From assembly GCA_003280025.1 (NCBI GenBank), contig QCGD01000008.1, positions 31,711 through 95,710 of the forward strand: a DNA stretch of 64,000 bases, written 5' to 3'. This document shows, piece after piece, positions 37,851-48,153 of this stretch. The translations under genes and the position numbers were made by a program. The notes beneath the pieces were generated by a model. That model was given only the letters and a program-made list of their open reading frames with translations, was not told the DNA's origin and ran no database searches. Origin of the DNA: Prochlorococcus sp. AG-363-P06 (lineage in GTDB: Bacteria > Cyanobacteriota > Cyanobacteriia > PCC-6307 > Cyanobiaceae). Numbering within the stretch: the first letter of the stretch is position 1; every line of letters begins with the position of its first letter.

Positions 37851-38759
37851 ATGATTAAAAAGTTTTTGCTTTTAATTCTTGCATGTTTAATATGTCTTTT
37901 TTCAACTACGGCATGTAAAAGCATATCAACTAAAAATGAAACTAAAAAAGAGTTGGTTTTAGCAAGCTTCACCGTTTTAGCAGATATTATTAAAAATATT
38001 GCTAAAAATGATAATTTCGAAGTTAAATCAATCACTAAACCTGGAATCGAAGTTCATGGTTATAAACCAACTCCAAGCGATCTAATAAATGCCTCTGAAT
38101 CATTTGTTTTTGTGGATAATGGATTTGGATTTGAAATATGGTCAGAAAAATTTGTTTCTAATTTGAAAGTTCAAAGAATAACTATTGCAGATTATCTAGA
38201 CCCAATATTTATAAGTGAAGATTCTTACAAAGGAAAACCAAATCCCCATGCCTGGATTTCTCCAAGAAGAGGAATTCTTTATGTAGATATTATCGTGGAA
38301 TCTTTATCAAAATTGAGGCCCTCTAAAAGAGAATTGTTCGAAAAAAATGGAGAAATTTATAAAAATAAAATCTCTAAAATAGATCAAGATTTCTCACTTT
38401 TTATTAAAAACTTAGAAAAAGATAAAAGGTATTTAGTAACTTGTGAAGGAGCATTTTCTTATCTTGCTAATGATTATGGATTAAATGAAGTTTACTTATG
38501 GCCAGTTAATGCCGAGAGTCAAATTACGCCCAAAAGGATGGCAAGAACAATTTCCTTAGTTAAGAAAAAAAATGTCCCAGCGGTATTTTGTGAAAGTACT
38601 GTAAGTAATGAATCTCAAATGGTTGTAGTAAATGAAACTGGAACTAAATTTGGAGGGAATCTTTATGTCGATTCGTTGTCAAGTGATAATGGACCAGCTA
38701 ATTCTTACTTAGAAATGCTCAAATATAATTTGGAAATTATTAAAAGAGGTCTTTACTAA
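37851..38759 (+). CDS. Metal ABC transporter substrate-binding lipoprotein, Mn-type
   Basis: A periplasmic cluster A-I binding protein of 302 aa with a lipobox (FSTTAC, lipidated Cys22). The four expected metal ligands are readable: His69 (GIEVHGYKP), His133 (NPHAWISP), Glu199 (TCEGAFSYL) and Asp274 (LYVDSLSSD). The His-His-Glu-Asp set is that of Mn/Fe proteins such as PsaA/MntC; zinc-type ZnuA has His at the third place and usually a His-rich loop, absent here. Mn2+ for photosystem II is the likely cargo. First gene of a three-gene importer. Confidence 0.9.
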   Translation: MIKKFLLLILACLICLFSTTACKSISTKNETKKELVLASFTVLADIIKNIAKNDNFEVKSITKPGIEVHGYKPTPSDLINASESFVFVDNGFGFEIWSEKFVSNLKVQRITIADYLDPIFISEDSYKGKPNPHAWISPRRGILYVDIIVESLSKLRPSKRELFEKNGEIYKNKISKIDQDFSLFIKNLEKDKRYLVTCEGAFSYLANDYGLNEVYLWPVNAESQITPKRMARTISLVKKKNVPAVFCESTVSNESQMVVVNETGTKFGGNLYVDSLSSDNGPANSYLEMLKYNLEIIKRGLY

Positions 38760-38762
38760 AAT

Positions 38763-39527
38763 ATGGACAAACCTAATTATCAAAATTATAGGATTGAGGC
38801 AGAAAATATATGCGTAGACTACAACGGTAAAGTTGCATTATATGATGCCAACTTAAGATTAAAACCTGGCCAAATTTGTGGATTGGTAGGAATGAATGGT
38901 GCAGGGAAAACAACCTTTTTTAATGCATTGACTGGATTTGTTAACATTTCGAAGGGGAAAATAAGAATAAACGGAGAGTCTTTAAGGTCTGCTCAGAAAG
39001 ATCAGACAATCGCTTATGTTCCTCAAAGTGAAGGTATTGATAGTCAATTCCCTGTAAATGTTTGGGATGTTGTAATGATGGGAAGATATGGGTCGATGAA
39101 TGTTCTCAGGTGTCCAAGAGAGTCTGATGTTCAGGCCGTTAAAGATGCTATTGAGAGGGTTGACCTGACTAATTTTTTATCTACGCCAATTGGGAATTTG
39201 TCTGGAGGTCAAAGGAAAAGAACTTTTTTAGCGAGAGCAATTGCACAAAGAGCTTCAATATTATTGCTGGATGAACCTTTTACAGGAGTTGATATAAGAA
39301 CTGAGAAACTAATTTCAGAATTATTTATTCAGTTTAAAAATGAGGGTAAAACAATTTTATTATCTACTCATGATATGATTCATGTTCGCGAATTTTGTGA
39401 TTTGGTTCTTTTAATAAACAAAACAGTTGTTGCATATGGCGAGACCTCTGAAGTATTTACTCCTGAAAATATAACAAGTACCTTTGGAGGGATCTCTCCT
39501 GATGTTTTGTTTGGGCCTGAGTCATAA
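38763..39527 (+). CDS. Metal ABC transporter ATP-binding protein
   Basis: The 254-aa ATPase of the Mn-type importer. Walker A GMNGAGKT (43-50), Q-loop VPQSEGID, signature LSGGQRKR (146-153), Walker B ILLLDEP (166-172) and switch His in STHD are all present. It starts 3 bp after the binding-protein gene and is followed 11 bp later by the permease, so all three form one operon. Confidence 0.94.
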   Translation: MDKPNYQNYRIEAENICVDYNGKVALYDANLRLKPGQICGLVGMNGAGKTTFFNALTGFVNISKGKIRINGESLRSAQKDQTIAYVPQSEGIDSQFPVNVWDVVMMGRYGSMNVLRCPRESDVQAVKDAIERVDLTNFLSTPIGNLSGGQRKRTFLARAIAQRASILLLDEPFTGVDIRTEKLISELFIQFKNEGKTILLSTHDMIHVREFCDLVLLINKTVVAYGETSEVFTPENITSTFGGISPDVLFGPES

Positions 39528-39538
39528 AAATATTTTTT

Positions 39539-40411
39539 ATGGAGCCCTGTTTATTCCTTAGCATAAATACATTCATAACAGATCCTTTAACTCATGATTT
39601 TATGAGAAAAGCTCTATTTATGAGCTCTTTAGTGGCTGCTGTTTGTGGATTTCTATCTAGTTATTTAACTCTCAAAGGTTGGGCTTTAATGGGTGATGCG
39701 GTATCTCACTCTGTAATGCCTGGAGTTGTTGTGGCTTATGCTTTGGGATTACCATTCTCATTGGGTGCATTTATATTTGGAGTAGGTTCTGTAGCTCTTA
39801 TAGGATTTGTTAAACAAAAATCTAGAGTTAAGGAAGATACTGTGATTGGGTTAGTCTTTACAGGCTTTTTTGCTCTTGGAATAGTTTTAGTTTCTAAAAT
39901 TAAAAGTAATATTGATCTTCATTCTATTCTTTTTGGAAGTCCGTTAGGCATATCACTCTCTGATGTGAAGCAAACGGTATTGATTTCTTTGTTGGTAGTA
40001 ATACTTTTATCAGTTTTTAGGAAAGATTTAATGCTTTACTGTTTTGATCCTAGACATGCAAAAACTGTTGGAATTAATGTCCTTTTCCTACATTACTTGC
40101 TTCTCACATGCTTATCTCTAGCGGCCGTTGTTGGTTTGCAGACGGTTGGAATAATATTGGTAGTTGCAATGTTGATAACTCCGGGGGCTACGGCATACTT
40201 ACTTACTGATCAATTTGATAATATGACCATTATTTCAATATTAAGCGCCATCATCTCAAGTGTAATAGGTATCTATTGTAGTTTTTGGTTCGATCTTGAA
40301 ACCGGAGGTTCTATAGTATTAGCACAAACTTTTATATTTTTATTTGCTTTTTTATTCGCTCCTAGATATGGAATATTCAAGATTAAAAAATTCTTTTCTA
40401 ATTACAAATAA
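39539..40411 (+). CDS. Metal ABC transporter permease
   Basis: A 290-aa inner-membrane permease of the ABC-3 (ZnuB/MntB) family with about 8-9 hydrophobic segments. Conserved blocks: LKGWALMGDAVSHSVMPGVVVAYALG (landmark GDAVSHSVMPG), EDTVIGLVFTGFFALGI, and TVGIILVVAMLITPGATAYLLTD. It completes the Mn-type importer operon; the DUF4336 gene starts 2 bp downstream and may be read on the same transcript. Confidence 0.93.
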   Translation: MEPCLFLSINTFITDPLTHDFMRKALFMSSLVAAVCGFLSSYLTLKGWALMGDAVSHSVMPGVVVAYALGLPFSLGAFIFGVGSVALIGFVKQKSRVKEDTVIGLVFTGFFALGIVLVSKIKSNIDLHSILFGSPLGISLSDVKQTVLISLLVVILLSVFRKDLMLYCFDPRHAKTVGINVLFLHYLLLTCLSLAAVVGLQTVGIILVVAMLITPGATAYLLTDQFDNMTIISILSAIISSVIGIYCSFWFDLETGGSIVLAQTFIFLFAFLFAPRYGIFKIKKFFSNYK

Positions 40412-40413
40412 TT

Positions 40414-41580
40414 ATGGTTGAAGAAATGAGTAATAAAAATTGGAATTGGTGGCCTTTATTCCCCTTATATCCCTATGGGCAAAAGAAAACCATTCTGAGA
40501 GAGCTAATTCCTAATCAAATATGGTCTTTGGAACAAATTCAGGGTCTATATTATGTTGCAGTGCCTATAAGAATGACAGTAATAAAGATTGATAATGGAT
40601 TGATGCTCATTAACCCTCTACCTCCTACAAAAGAACTAGTTAATGAGTTAAAAAAATTAATTTCGATTCATGGCAAAGTAAAAACAGTTGTTCTTCCAAG
40701 TGCTTCTGGATTAGAACATAAAATTGGACTTCCAGCCCTTGCGAGAATTTTTAAAGATGCAGAGATTTGGCTTTGTCCAGGTCAGTGGAGCTTCCCAATA
40801 AATCTTCCCCTAGATTTTTTAGGAATTCCATCAAAAAGAACAAGAATACTCTTTGAGGATGGTACTCCTTATAAAGATGTTTGTACGTGGTCTTCCTTAG
40901 GACCTATTAACTTGGGTCTTGGAAGATATCAGGAGGTAAGCTGTTATCATTCTCCAACTAGAACGCTTATTGTTACTGACGCTATTATTGGAATAAGTTC
41001 AAAGCCACCGGAGATTTTTGATTTTGATCCAACTCCACTTCTTTTTCATTCAAGAGAGAGAGGCGACGAACCTTTGGTTGATTCTGTTGAAAAAAGAAAA
41101 AAAGGTTGGGCAAGATTAGTATTATTTTCATCTTTTCTAAAACCAGGAAAATTAAAAATCCCTTCATTAAAACAAATATTTAAGTATTCTTTTAAAACAG
41201 ATCTTCGTAATAAGAGATCACATTTTGGTATTTATCCATTTATGTGGGATGAAGATTGGGAATCATCTTTAGTTGAAATAATGGGAGACGATATACCAAT
41301 GATTCAGATAGCACCTGTTTTGAAAAAATTAATTTTTCCTCGCTCAAAAGAAATATTGATTGGATGGTTAGAAGAAATTAAAACTCTTAAAGATATCAAA
41401 TACCTAATTCCAGCTCATTTTTCTGCACCTATTAAGTTCAAAGTTGCAGATTCCCAAAAATTAATTAATGAAATTAATTCTGAAAAATGGGATATCTTAC
41501 CAGAAGATAATAAATTTCTAATGAATTTATATAAAAAACTGTTTGAACTAGGAATAATTCCAGAGGAAGTTAATTCTTAA
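40414..41580 (+). CDS. DUF4336-family protein (metallo-beta-lactamase-like fold)
   Basis: A 388-aa protein with the cyanobacterial/plant DUF4336 pattern: MTVIKIDNGLMLINPLPPTKELVNEL, VVLPSASGLEHKIGLPALARIFKDAEIWLCPGQWSFP (landmarks LPSASGLEHK and WLCPGQWS), and RTLIVTDAII. The layout resembles a metallo-beta-lactamase sheet, but the HxHxDH motif is missing (SGLEHK in its place), so metal catalysis is doubtful. The function is unknown. Met5 is an alternative start. Confidence 0.75.
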   Translation: MVEEMSNKNWNWWPLFPLYPYGQKKTILRELIPNQIWSLEQIQGLYYVAVPIRMTVIKIDNGLMLINPLPPTKELVNELKKLISIHGKVKTVVLPSASGLEHKIGLPALARIFKDAEIWLCPGQWSFPINLPLDFLGIPSKRTRILFEDGTPYKDVCTWSSLGPINLGLGRYQEVSCYHSPTRTLIVTDAIIGISSKPPEIFDFDPTPLLFHSRERGDEPLVDSVEKRKKGWARLVLFSSFLKPGKLKIPSLKQIFKYSFKTDLRNKRSHFGIYPFMWDEDWESSLVEIMGDDIPMIQIAPVLKKLIFPRSKEILIGWLEEIKTLKDIKYLIPAHFSAPIKFKVADSQKLINEINSEKWDILPEDNKFLMNLYKKLFELGIIPEEVNS

Positions 41581-41591
41581 GAAATATATTT

Positions 41592-41924
41592 TTATTCAAT
41601 AGACATATTCTCATCATTTTTAAGGGTTTGCTCAAGCTCTTTTCTTTGCTCCATTTGTCTTAAAAAATATCCTGTCATCATTGCAGAAGATAATAAATTA
41701 GCAATGTTGTCTTTTGAAGATGTTATTTTTATATCAAATTGATCAGAAGGAAGCATCCCAAGAAGACCTTGAACATTATGTTTAATAATTTCTTGGATAT
41801 CTTCACTAGCTGATTTAGCTACTCTTTGCAAAACTTCTGGAGATTGTTTTTGTAAATATTGAATTAAATCATTCTCATCATTTGGATCATTATTTTCAGT
41901 AGCAAGAAATTCTGGATTGAACAT
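41592..41924 (-). CDS. DUF760-family protein
   Basis: A 110-aa protein with the DUF760 core: LIQYLQKQSPEVLQRVAKSASEDIQEIIKHNVQGLLGMLPSDQFDI (landmarks YLQKQSPE and NVQGLLGMLPS), followed by LLSSAMMTGYFLRQMEQR. This cyanobacterial/plant family has mainly helical members; plant homologues are linked to plastids. Function unresolved here. Convergent to DUF4336 (11-bp gap) and 45 bp downstream of lepB. Confidence 0.8.
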   Translation of the reverse strand: MFNPEFLATENNDPNDENDLIQYLQKQSPEVLQRVAKSASEDIQEIIKHNVQGLLGMLPSDQFDIKITSSKDNIANLLSSAMMTGYFLRQMEQRKELEQTLKNDENMSIE

Positions 41925-41969
41925 TTCTACAACTTCAACTTATAAAGACACTACAACATCATGAACCCC

Positions 41970-42554
41970 TTAACCTAAATTATTAAGTATAGGGAGCTGA
42001 ATAGGTCCAATCTTATTTAAAGGCCAATATCTTAAAATTGCTCTGCCAATTATCTTTTCATAAGGAAGAAATCCCCAAATATGTGAGTCCATACTATTGT
42101 TTCTATTGTCTCCCATAACCCAGAATGACTGCTCAGGAACAATTAAAGGACCTATTGAATAATTAATATTTTTGTCGTAAATGTAATTATCTTGCGCTAC
42201 ATCATTTAAGTAAAGGTTCCCTTCTTTTACTTCTACCTTGTCCCCAGGGACACCTATTACTCTTTTAATTAATGCGGTATCTTTTTCATAACCAGCCTTA
42301 ATTAATTGGTCTGGAGCATTAAAAACAATTATGTTATTTCTAAAGTTTGAAAGATTTGACCTTGAGGTTATTTTAGGAGTTACTTTTTCAACCAGAATTT
42401 TATCTTGTATTTGCAACGTAGGAAGCATTGATCCAGAGGGAATCCATCTTGGTTCCAGAACCTGCCATCGTATAATTAAAGCAATTGCTATCCAAATTAA
42501 AAGATTTTTAAAATCCCTTATTATTGAATTTCTTTTTTCTTCTTGTGTAGGCAT
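41970..42554 (-). CDS. lepB: Signal peptidase I
   Basis: A membrane serine-lysine peptidase (194 aa) that removes Sec/Tat signal peptides, e.g. those of plastocyanin and the amidase here. One N-terminal membrane helix (about 16-32) precedes WIPSGSMLPTL with nucleophile Ser42. The general base Lys97 lies in ALIKRVIGVPGD, and GDNRNNSMDSHIWG is the C-terminal box. Divergent from menD with a 55-bp spacer. Confidence 0.95.
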   Translation of the reverse strand: MPTQEEKRNSIIRDFKNLLIWIAIALIIRWQVLEPRWIPSGSMLPTLQIQDKILVEKVTPKITSRSNLSNFRNNIIVFNAPDQLIKAGYEKDTALIKRVIGVPGDKVEVKEGNLYLNDVAQDNYIYDKNINYSIGPLIVPEQSFWVMGDNRNNSMDSHIWGFLPYEKIIGRAILRYWPLNKIGPIQLPILNNLG

Positions 42555-42609
42555 TTTTTAATTACTTAATTCAGTTATAAGGAAATTTTCTAAAGGGTTT
42601 ATATAAATT

Positions 42610-44385
42610 ATGACATCATCTATTGAATGCAAAAATTTTCTTAGAAGTTTACAACTTTTAAATCTTTTTATAAGCATAGGCGTAAAAAATTTAATATTAT
42701 GTCCAGGGAGTAGGTCTGCACCTTTGGCAATAGCTGCTGGAGAGTTAAACAAATTTGGAAAAATTAATATATATAATTCTATAGATGAAAGATCTGCAGG
42801 TTTTCATTCTCTTGGTATTGCAACTGCTTCTGGTAATCTTTCTTTGGTTATTACCACTTCTGGCACGGCGGTTAGTAATTTATTGCCTGCAGCAGTTGAG
42901 GCTGATAGATCATGTAAAGGTATCATCTTCCTTACTGCTGATAGACCTTTGAGATTAAAAGATTGTGGTGCAAATCAAACAGTAAATCAAGAAGAGTTTT
43001 TGAGTTCAGTTTGTAGAAAAATTTTAAATACAAATCTCAATGGACTTCATGAAACAACAGATAAAGAAATATTTAATATAGTACAAAAAATTGAGCAACA
43101 AACCTTTACTTTCCCTGGTCCTATCCATTTGAATATACCTTTCGATAATCCTTTAGATATATCATTCGTTAATAAAAAAAAGGTTTTAGAAGTTTTTAAA
43201 AGAATTTATTTAAATAAAAATTATAAATTTCTAAAAGATGAAAGTAAGTATGAAGGAAATAAAGTTTTAAATAGTTTTAAAAATTTAAATTTAAATATAA
43301 ATATAAATAAACCTGGAATTATTTTGGCAGGTCCATATCAAGGTTCTATAAATGATTTATCTTCTTTCAATAAATCCCTAGAAAAAATACAAGAAATTAC
43401 TGGCTGGCCAGTTTTTGCTGATCCTGTTTCTGGAGTCTATTCTAATTTAAGAGGATTAGTGGAGAATTGGGAATTAGTCTTAAGAAAAAACAAGAGGTTT
43501 ATAAATTGTGATCAACTTTTGAGGCTTGGTCCAATGTCTTCCTCAACTGAGTTGGAAAGTTTTTTAACAAATTTCGAGGGTTTACAAATTCTTATTAAAG
43601 AAAAAAACTTTAGAAAATTAGATCCTATAAAAAAATCATTTGAATATGATATTGGCTTGACTAAGTTTGTTGATCATTTCTTAGGAGAATTATCAATTGG
43701 GCAACAAAATAAAAAGTCTCTTACTACATTAGCTCTTGATTTAATAAAAGATGGTTTACAAATAAAGCAAAATTTAAAAAGGGAACTCGCCTCTGATAAT
43801 AAAATTACTGAGTATAAGATTGCAAATTTTGTTCCGAAACTTTGGCCATCTGAATTACCTATTATGCTTTCAGCTAGTAGCCCAGTTAGAGATTGGCTTA
43901 CCTTTTCTCAGAATCGTACTTTAACTAGAAATTGTTTCAGCTTTAGAGGAGCTTCTGGAATAGACGGTACTTTATCCCTTGCATTAGGAATTTCTAGAAT
44001 TAAAAATCCTCTCCTTCTTGTCACGGGCGATTTGGCTTTTGTTCATGATATAAATGGTTGGCTAATTGAAAATTCAACAGACTTGAATTTAACAATTCTG
44101 CTAATAAATAATAAGGGTGGAAATATCTTTAATCGTATTTATAAGAAAAATCTAAAAGAAGATGAATTTAAAAAACTATTTCTTATGCCTAAAGAAATAA
44201 ACTGGGCAAAACTAGCAGAGGGTTATCAAGTACAGTTTAAAAATGTGTCAAATTTTAAAAAATTACGGGAGGCATTCGAATGGAGCATTTCTATCCAGAA
44301 ATCTGCAATAATTAAAGTTGATATTGATCCGGAAAATGAAATTAGTGAAAGAAATGCCCTTCTAGAAAAAATTATGGGCAGTTAA
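42610..44385 (+). CDS. menD: 2-succinyl-5-enolpyruvyl-6-hydroxy-3-cyclohexene-1-carboxylate synthase
   Basis: A ThDP-dependent enzyme (591 aa) joining isochorismate and 2-oxoglutarate in phylloquinone synthesis (photosystem I cofactor). The N-terminal domain has [28 protein letters not shown] and [16 protein letters not shown] with the ThDP Glu. The C-terminal ThDP domain has [28 protein letters not shown] and [14 protein letters not shown]. menB follows 36 bp later. Confidence 0.96.
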   Translation: MTSSIECKNFLRSLQLLNLFISIGVKNLILCPGSRSAPLAIAAGELNKFGKINIYNSIDERSAGFHSLGIATASGNLSLVITTSGTAVSNLLPAAVEADRSCKGIIFLTADRPLRLKDCGANQTVNQEEFLSSVCRKILNTNLNGLHETTDKEIFNIVQKIEQQTFTFPGPIHLNIPFDNPLDISFVNKKKVLEVFKRIYLNKNYKFLKDESKYEGNKVLNSFKNLNLNININKPGIILAGPYQGSINDLSSFNKSLEKIQEITGWPVFADPVSGVYSNLRGLVENWELVLRKNKRFINCDQLLRLGPMSSSTELESFLTNFEGLQILIKEKNFRKLDPIKKSFEYDIGLTKFVDHFLGELSIGQQNKKSLTTLALDLIKDGLQIKQNLKRELASDNKITEYKIANFVPKLWPSELPIMLSASSPVRDWLTFSQNRTLTRNCFSFRGASGIDGTLSLALGISRIKNPLLLVTGDLAFVHDINGWLIENSTDLNLTILLINNKGGNIFNRIYKKNLKEDEFKKLFLMPKEINWAKLAEGYQVQFKNVSNFKKLREAFEWSISIQKSAIIKVDIDPENEISERNALLEKIMGS

Positions 44386-44421
44386 ATTTTTTTATTTTCT
44401 ATTTTCGAATAATTAGGATTC

Positions 44422-45279
44422 ATGAAAATCTTACCTGGGAAAAAGACTTTAAATTGGTCACAATGTAAATCTTATGAAGATATATTGTTTCATAAATCAG
44501 ATGAGGGAATTGCAAGAATCGCAATTAATCGACCTGATAAAAGAAATGCATTTAGACCTCAAACTGTAGATGAGCTTATTGATGCATTTAATGTTGTGAG
44601 AAATGATGAAAGTATTGGTGTAGTTCTTTTTACAGGCGCGGGACCTGATAAGAAAGGCATTTATTCTTTTTGCTCTGGAGGAGATCAGAGTGTAAGAGGT
44701 GATAATGGATATGAAAATGATAAAGGGAAAGAGAGATTAAATGTACTTGAACTACAAAGATTAATTAGAAGTTTGCCAAAAGTTGTTATCGCCTTAGTTC
44801 CTGGTTTCGCAATAGGAGGAGGTCAGGTTCTTCATTTGATTTGTGATCTAAGTATCGCTTCTGAAAACGCAATATTTGGTCAAACAGGTCCAAGAGTTGG
44901 CAGCTTTGATGCCGGATTTGGATCTGGTTATTTGGCCAGACTTGTTGGTCAAAGAAAAGCAAAGGAAATTTGGTTTTTATGTAGACAATATAATTCCAAG
45001 GAAGCTCTAGAGATGGGCTTGATAAATGCAATTACAAAGATTGAAGAATTAGAAGTTGAGGGTGTAATCTGGGCAAGGGAGATTTTACGAAATAGCCCAA
45101 CTGCTATTCGTATTCTTAAAGCTTCATTCAATGCGGAGAATGATGGAATTGCGGGTATTCAAGAATTATCTGGATACACAACTCAATTATTTTATTCGAC
45201 TAAAGAAGCTCAAGAAGGTAGAGATGCCTTTCTTGAAAAACGTCCACCTGATTTTTCTGACTATAAGTGGACTCCCTAG
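44422..45279 (+). CDS. menB: 1,4-dihydroxy-2-naphthoyl-CoA synthase
   Basis: A crotonase-fold enzyme (285 aa) that closes the naphthoquinone ring of phylloquinone. Landmarks: [33 protein letters not shown] (oxyanion hole), [43 protein letters not shown] with the conserved Asp, and [12 protein letters not shown] at the C-terminus. All are typical of MenB, not of other enoyl-CoA hydratases. Directly after menD. Confidence 0.97.
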   Translation: MKILPGKKTLNWSQCKSYEDILFHKSDEGIARIAINRPDKRNAFRPQTVDELIDAFNVVRNDESIGVVLFTGAGPDKKGIYSFCSGGDQSVRGDNGYENDKGKERLNVLELQRLIRSLPKVVIALVPGFAIGGGQVLHLICDLSIASENAIFGQTGPRVGSFDAGFGSGYLARLVGQRKAKEIWFLCRQYNSKEALEMGLINAITKIEELEVEGVIWAREILRNSPTAIRILKASFNAENDGIAGIQELSGYTTQLFYSTKEAQEGRDAFLEKRPPDFSDYKWTP

Positions 45280-45314
45280 TGGATTTTTTTAAAATAACTT
45301 TTAAATAACTATCA

Positions 45315-46766
45315 ATGAGAATTCTTCTTGCCGCTGCTGAATGTGCTCCAATGATCAAAGTTGGAGGTATGGGAGATGTGGTAGGTTCGTTGCCTCCATC
45401 TTTAATAAAACTTGGTCACGATGTAAGGGTAATAATGCCAGGTTATGGCAAATTGTGGAGCCTTTTAAATGTATCTAATGAACCAATATTTAGAGCAAAT
45501 ACTATGGGCAATGATTTTGCTGTATATGAAGCAAAACATCCAATACATAATTATTTTATTTACTTAGTCGGCCATCCATCATTTGATTCTGACCAAATAT
45601 ACGGAGGAGAGAATGAGGATTGGCGCTTTACCTTTTTCGCTAGCGCCACTGCAGAATTTGCCTGGAATTGTTGGAAACCTCAAGTTCTCCATTGCCACGA
45701 TTGGCACACCGGAATGATTCCAGTATGGATGCATCAAGACCCTGAAATTAGTACTGTTTTCACTATTCATAATTTAAAATATCAGGGTCCTTGGAGATGG
45801 AAGCTAGAAAAAATGACTTGGTGTCCTTGGTATATGCATGGAGACCATACCATGGCTGCGGCAATGTTGTATGCAGATAGAGTAAATGCAGTTTCTCCAA
45901 CTTATGCAGATGAAATAAAAACCCATGAGTATGGGGAAAGTCTTGAAGGATTACTCAATTATATATCAGGTAAATTAAGGGGAATTCTTAATGGGATTGA
46001 CTTAGATGAATGGAACCCAGCAAAAGATGATGTTTTGCCTGCAAAATTTAGTATTAAAAGTTTAGAAAACAGGTTGAAAAACAAGAAAATTCTTCAGAAA
46101 GAAATGGGCCTTGAAGTTAATAGTAAAAAATATCTTTTAGGTATGGTTAGTAGGTTAGTCGATCAGAAAGGTGTTGACTTGCTTTTACAAGTTTCTAGAA
46201 GATTACTTGCATATACAGATTCTCAAATAGCTGTTTTAGGAACAGGAGATAGAGATTTAGAATCTGCATTATGGCAATTAGCTTTAGATTACCCCGGAAG
46301 ATTCTCAGTGTTTCTTACCTATGATGATTCTTTATCAAGGCTTATCTATGGTGGCTCTGATGCATTCTTAATGCCAAGTAGATTCGAACCTTGCGGGATT
46401 AGCCAATTGCTAGCAATGAGGTATGGTTCAATTCCAATAGTAAGGAGAGTTGGAGGTTTGGTTGATACTGTTTTACCTCATGATCCGGAAAATAATAGTG
46501 GAACAGGTTTCTGCTTTGATCGTTTTGAACCTATTGATTTTTATACTGCTTTAGTTAGATCTTGGGAGGCCTTTAGACATAAAGATAGTTGGAAATTATT
46601 GCAAAGCAGAGCTATGAGGGAAGAATTTAGTTGGCAGAGATCAGCTCTCGAATATGAAATTATGTATAAAGATGTCTGTGGAATAAAAGAACCATCGCCA
46701 GATTTAGCTGAAGTAGAGAAGTTCTCTTACGGACAATCGGCTGATCCATCTTTAAAGCAAGTATGA
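45315..46766 (+). CDS. glgA: Glycogen synthase (ADP-glucose)
   Basis: A GT5 glycosyltransferase (483 aa) that elongates glycogen from ADP-glucose. The N-terminal ADP-glucose site is KVGGMGDV (15-22), [13 protein letters not shown] follows at about 130, and the C-terminal GT-B half has [24 protein letters not shown] and [21 protein letters not shown] with the catalytic Glu region. It begins 35 bp after menB and is followed by murF. Confidence 0.97.
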   Translation: MRILLAAAECAPMIKVGGMGDVVGSLPPSLIKLGHDVRVIMPGYGKLWSLLNVSNEPIFRANTMGNDFAVYEAKHPIHNYFIYLVGHPSFDSDQIYGGENEDWRFTFFASATAEFAWNCWKPQVLHCHDWHTGMIPVWMHQDPEISTVFTIHNLKYQGPWRWKLEKMTWCPWYMHGDHTMAAAMLYADRVNAVSPTYADEIKTHEYGESLEGLLNYISGKLRGILNGIDLDEWNPAKDDVLPAKFSIKSLENRLKNKKILQKEMGLEVNSKKYLLGMVSRLVDQKGVDLLLQVSRRLLAYTDSQIAVLGTGDRDLESALWQLALDYPGRFSVFLTYDDSLSRLIYGGSDAFLMPSRFEPCGISQLLAMRYGSIPIVRRVGGLVDTVLPHDPENNSGTGFCFDRFEPIDFYTALVRSWEAFRHKDSWKLLQSRAMREEFSWQRSALEYEIMYKDVCGIKEPSPDLAEVEKFSYGQSADPSLKQV

Positions 46767-46778
46767 CTTAGTTTCTGA

Positions 46779-48152
46779 ATGGACATTTCTTTATCAGAAG
46801 TAAATGATGTTTTGGGTGATATTAGAAATCTGGGGGAGGCTGAAAACGATTTTTTAAAGTTTCAAAATGTCAGTATTGATAGTAGAACTTTATTAAAAAC
46901 TGAACTTTTTATAGCTATCAAAGGAAAAAATTTTGATGGTCATAGTTTTATTCCAGAGGTTTTAAAGAAAGGAGTTAAGTCAGTAGTAATTAAAGAAGGT
47001 ATGCAGAAATTGCTTCCTAGTGATTTCCCTTGTTGGGTTGTAAGTGACACTTTAGAGGCATTTCAGAAATTAACATTGCTAAAAAGAAAAAAATTAAATA
47101 TCCCTTTGATCGCAATAACTGGTTCAGTGGGTAAGACAACCACAAAAGAAATGATAGGTGAAGTTTTAAAGAAACTTGGAAGGATTAAACTGTCCCATGC
47201 AAATTTCAATAATGAGATTGGGGTTGGTCTTACTATCCTTTCGACAAATATAGAAGATAAAGTTTTGGTCCTTGAGATGGGTATGAGAGGTCCTGGTCAG
47301 ATCGAAAATTTATCTAAATATAGTGAACCCGATATTGCAGTTATTACTAACATTGGGACAGCCCATATTGGATTGTTAGGCTCTAAAAAGAATATTACTT
47401 ATGCAAAGTGTGAAATTACTAAGTTTTTAAATCCAAATGGAGTTTTAATAATCCCAGCAAATGATCCTTTCCTAGAGGAAACATTAAAAGAATATTGGAA
47501 AGGTAGAGTAATAAAAGTAGAATTAATAAATATAGAAAAGCAGAAGAAGAGTTTTAAGGAAGATAATAATTTACAAGGATTTTATGATCCGTCGCAAAAA
47601 ACAATTTTAATAGAAGAAAATACCTTTAAAATTTCATTTGACGGATTTCATAATGCTTCAAATTTTTTGTTTGCTTATGCAGTTGCAAAAGAGTTAAGAA
47701 TTGATTTTGAAAAGTTTAATAAGTTTGATTTTGTTAGTTTAGAAGGAAGGAATAAAATTATTAAATCATTGAAAACGACAATATATGATGAATCATATAA
47801 TGCCTCTCCAGAATCGGTAAAAGCATGTATTGAAAACCTACTAGAAAAACCAAGTAATCATTTTTTAATATTTGGAAGTATGCAAGAATTGGGAAAAGAA
47901 TCTGAACAATATCATAAAGAAATATTTAACTTAATAAACAATTCAGATATAGAAAAATGTGTATTTATTTGCGATAAAAAAAATGACATGTTTTATTCTG
48001 ATTATTTAAAAGGTAAAGAAAAATTTCTAGTTTTAAATGATATTAAAAATGTCCCTAAAGAGATAAACAAATTAACAAAAAAAGGTGATTCTATCCTTAT
48101 AAAAGGGAGCAGATGTTGGCAACTTGAGAAAATAATTAAATTAATTGATTAA
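46779..48152 (+). CDS. murF: UDP-N-acetylmuramoyl-tripeptide--D-alanyl-D-alanine ligase
   Basis: An ATP-dependent Mur ligase (457 aa) that adds D-Ala-D-Ala to the peptidoglycan precursor. The N-terminal MurF-specific domain has VSIDSRTLLKTELFIAIKGKNFDGH (landmark DSRT...GKNFDGH). The P-loop is GSVGKTTTKE (115-124). The central domain has NFNNEIGVGLT and EMGMRGPGQIENLSK, and the C-terminal domain has DESYNASPESVKA. It ends 1 bp before the convergent glmU gene. Confidence 0.96.
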   Translation: MDISLSEVNDVLGDIRNLGEAENDFLKFQNVSIDSRTLLKTELFIAIKGKNFDGHSFIPEVLKKGVKSVVIKEGMQKLLPSDFPCWVVSDTLEAFQKLTLLKRKKLNIPLIAITGSVGKTTTKEMIGEVLKKLGRIKLSHANFNNEIGVGLTILSTNIEDKVLVLEMGMRGPGQIENLSKYSEPDIAVITNIGTAHIGLLGSKKNITYAKCEITKFLNPNGVLIIPANDPFLEETLKEYWKGRVIKVELINIEKQKKSFKEDNNLQGFYDPSQKTILIEENTFKISFDGFHNASNFLFAYAVAKELRIDFEKFNKFDFVSLEGRNKIIKSLKTTIYDESYNASPESVKACIENLLEKPSNHFLIFGSMQELGKESEQYHKEIFNLINNSDIEKCVFICDKKNDMFYSDYLKGKEKFLVLNDIKNVPKEINKLTKKGDSILIKGSRCWQLEKIIKLID

Positions 48153-48153
48153 A

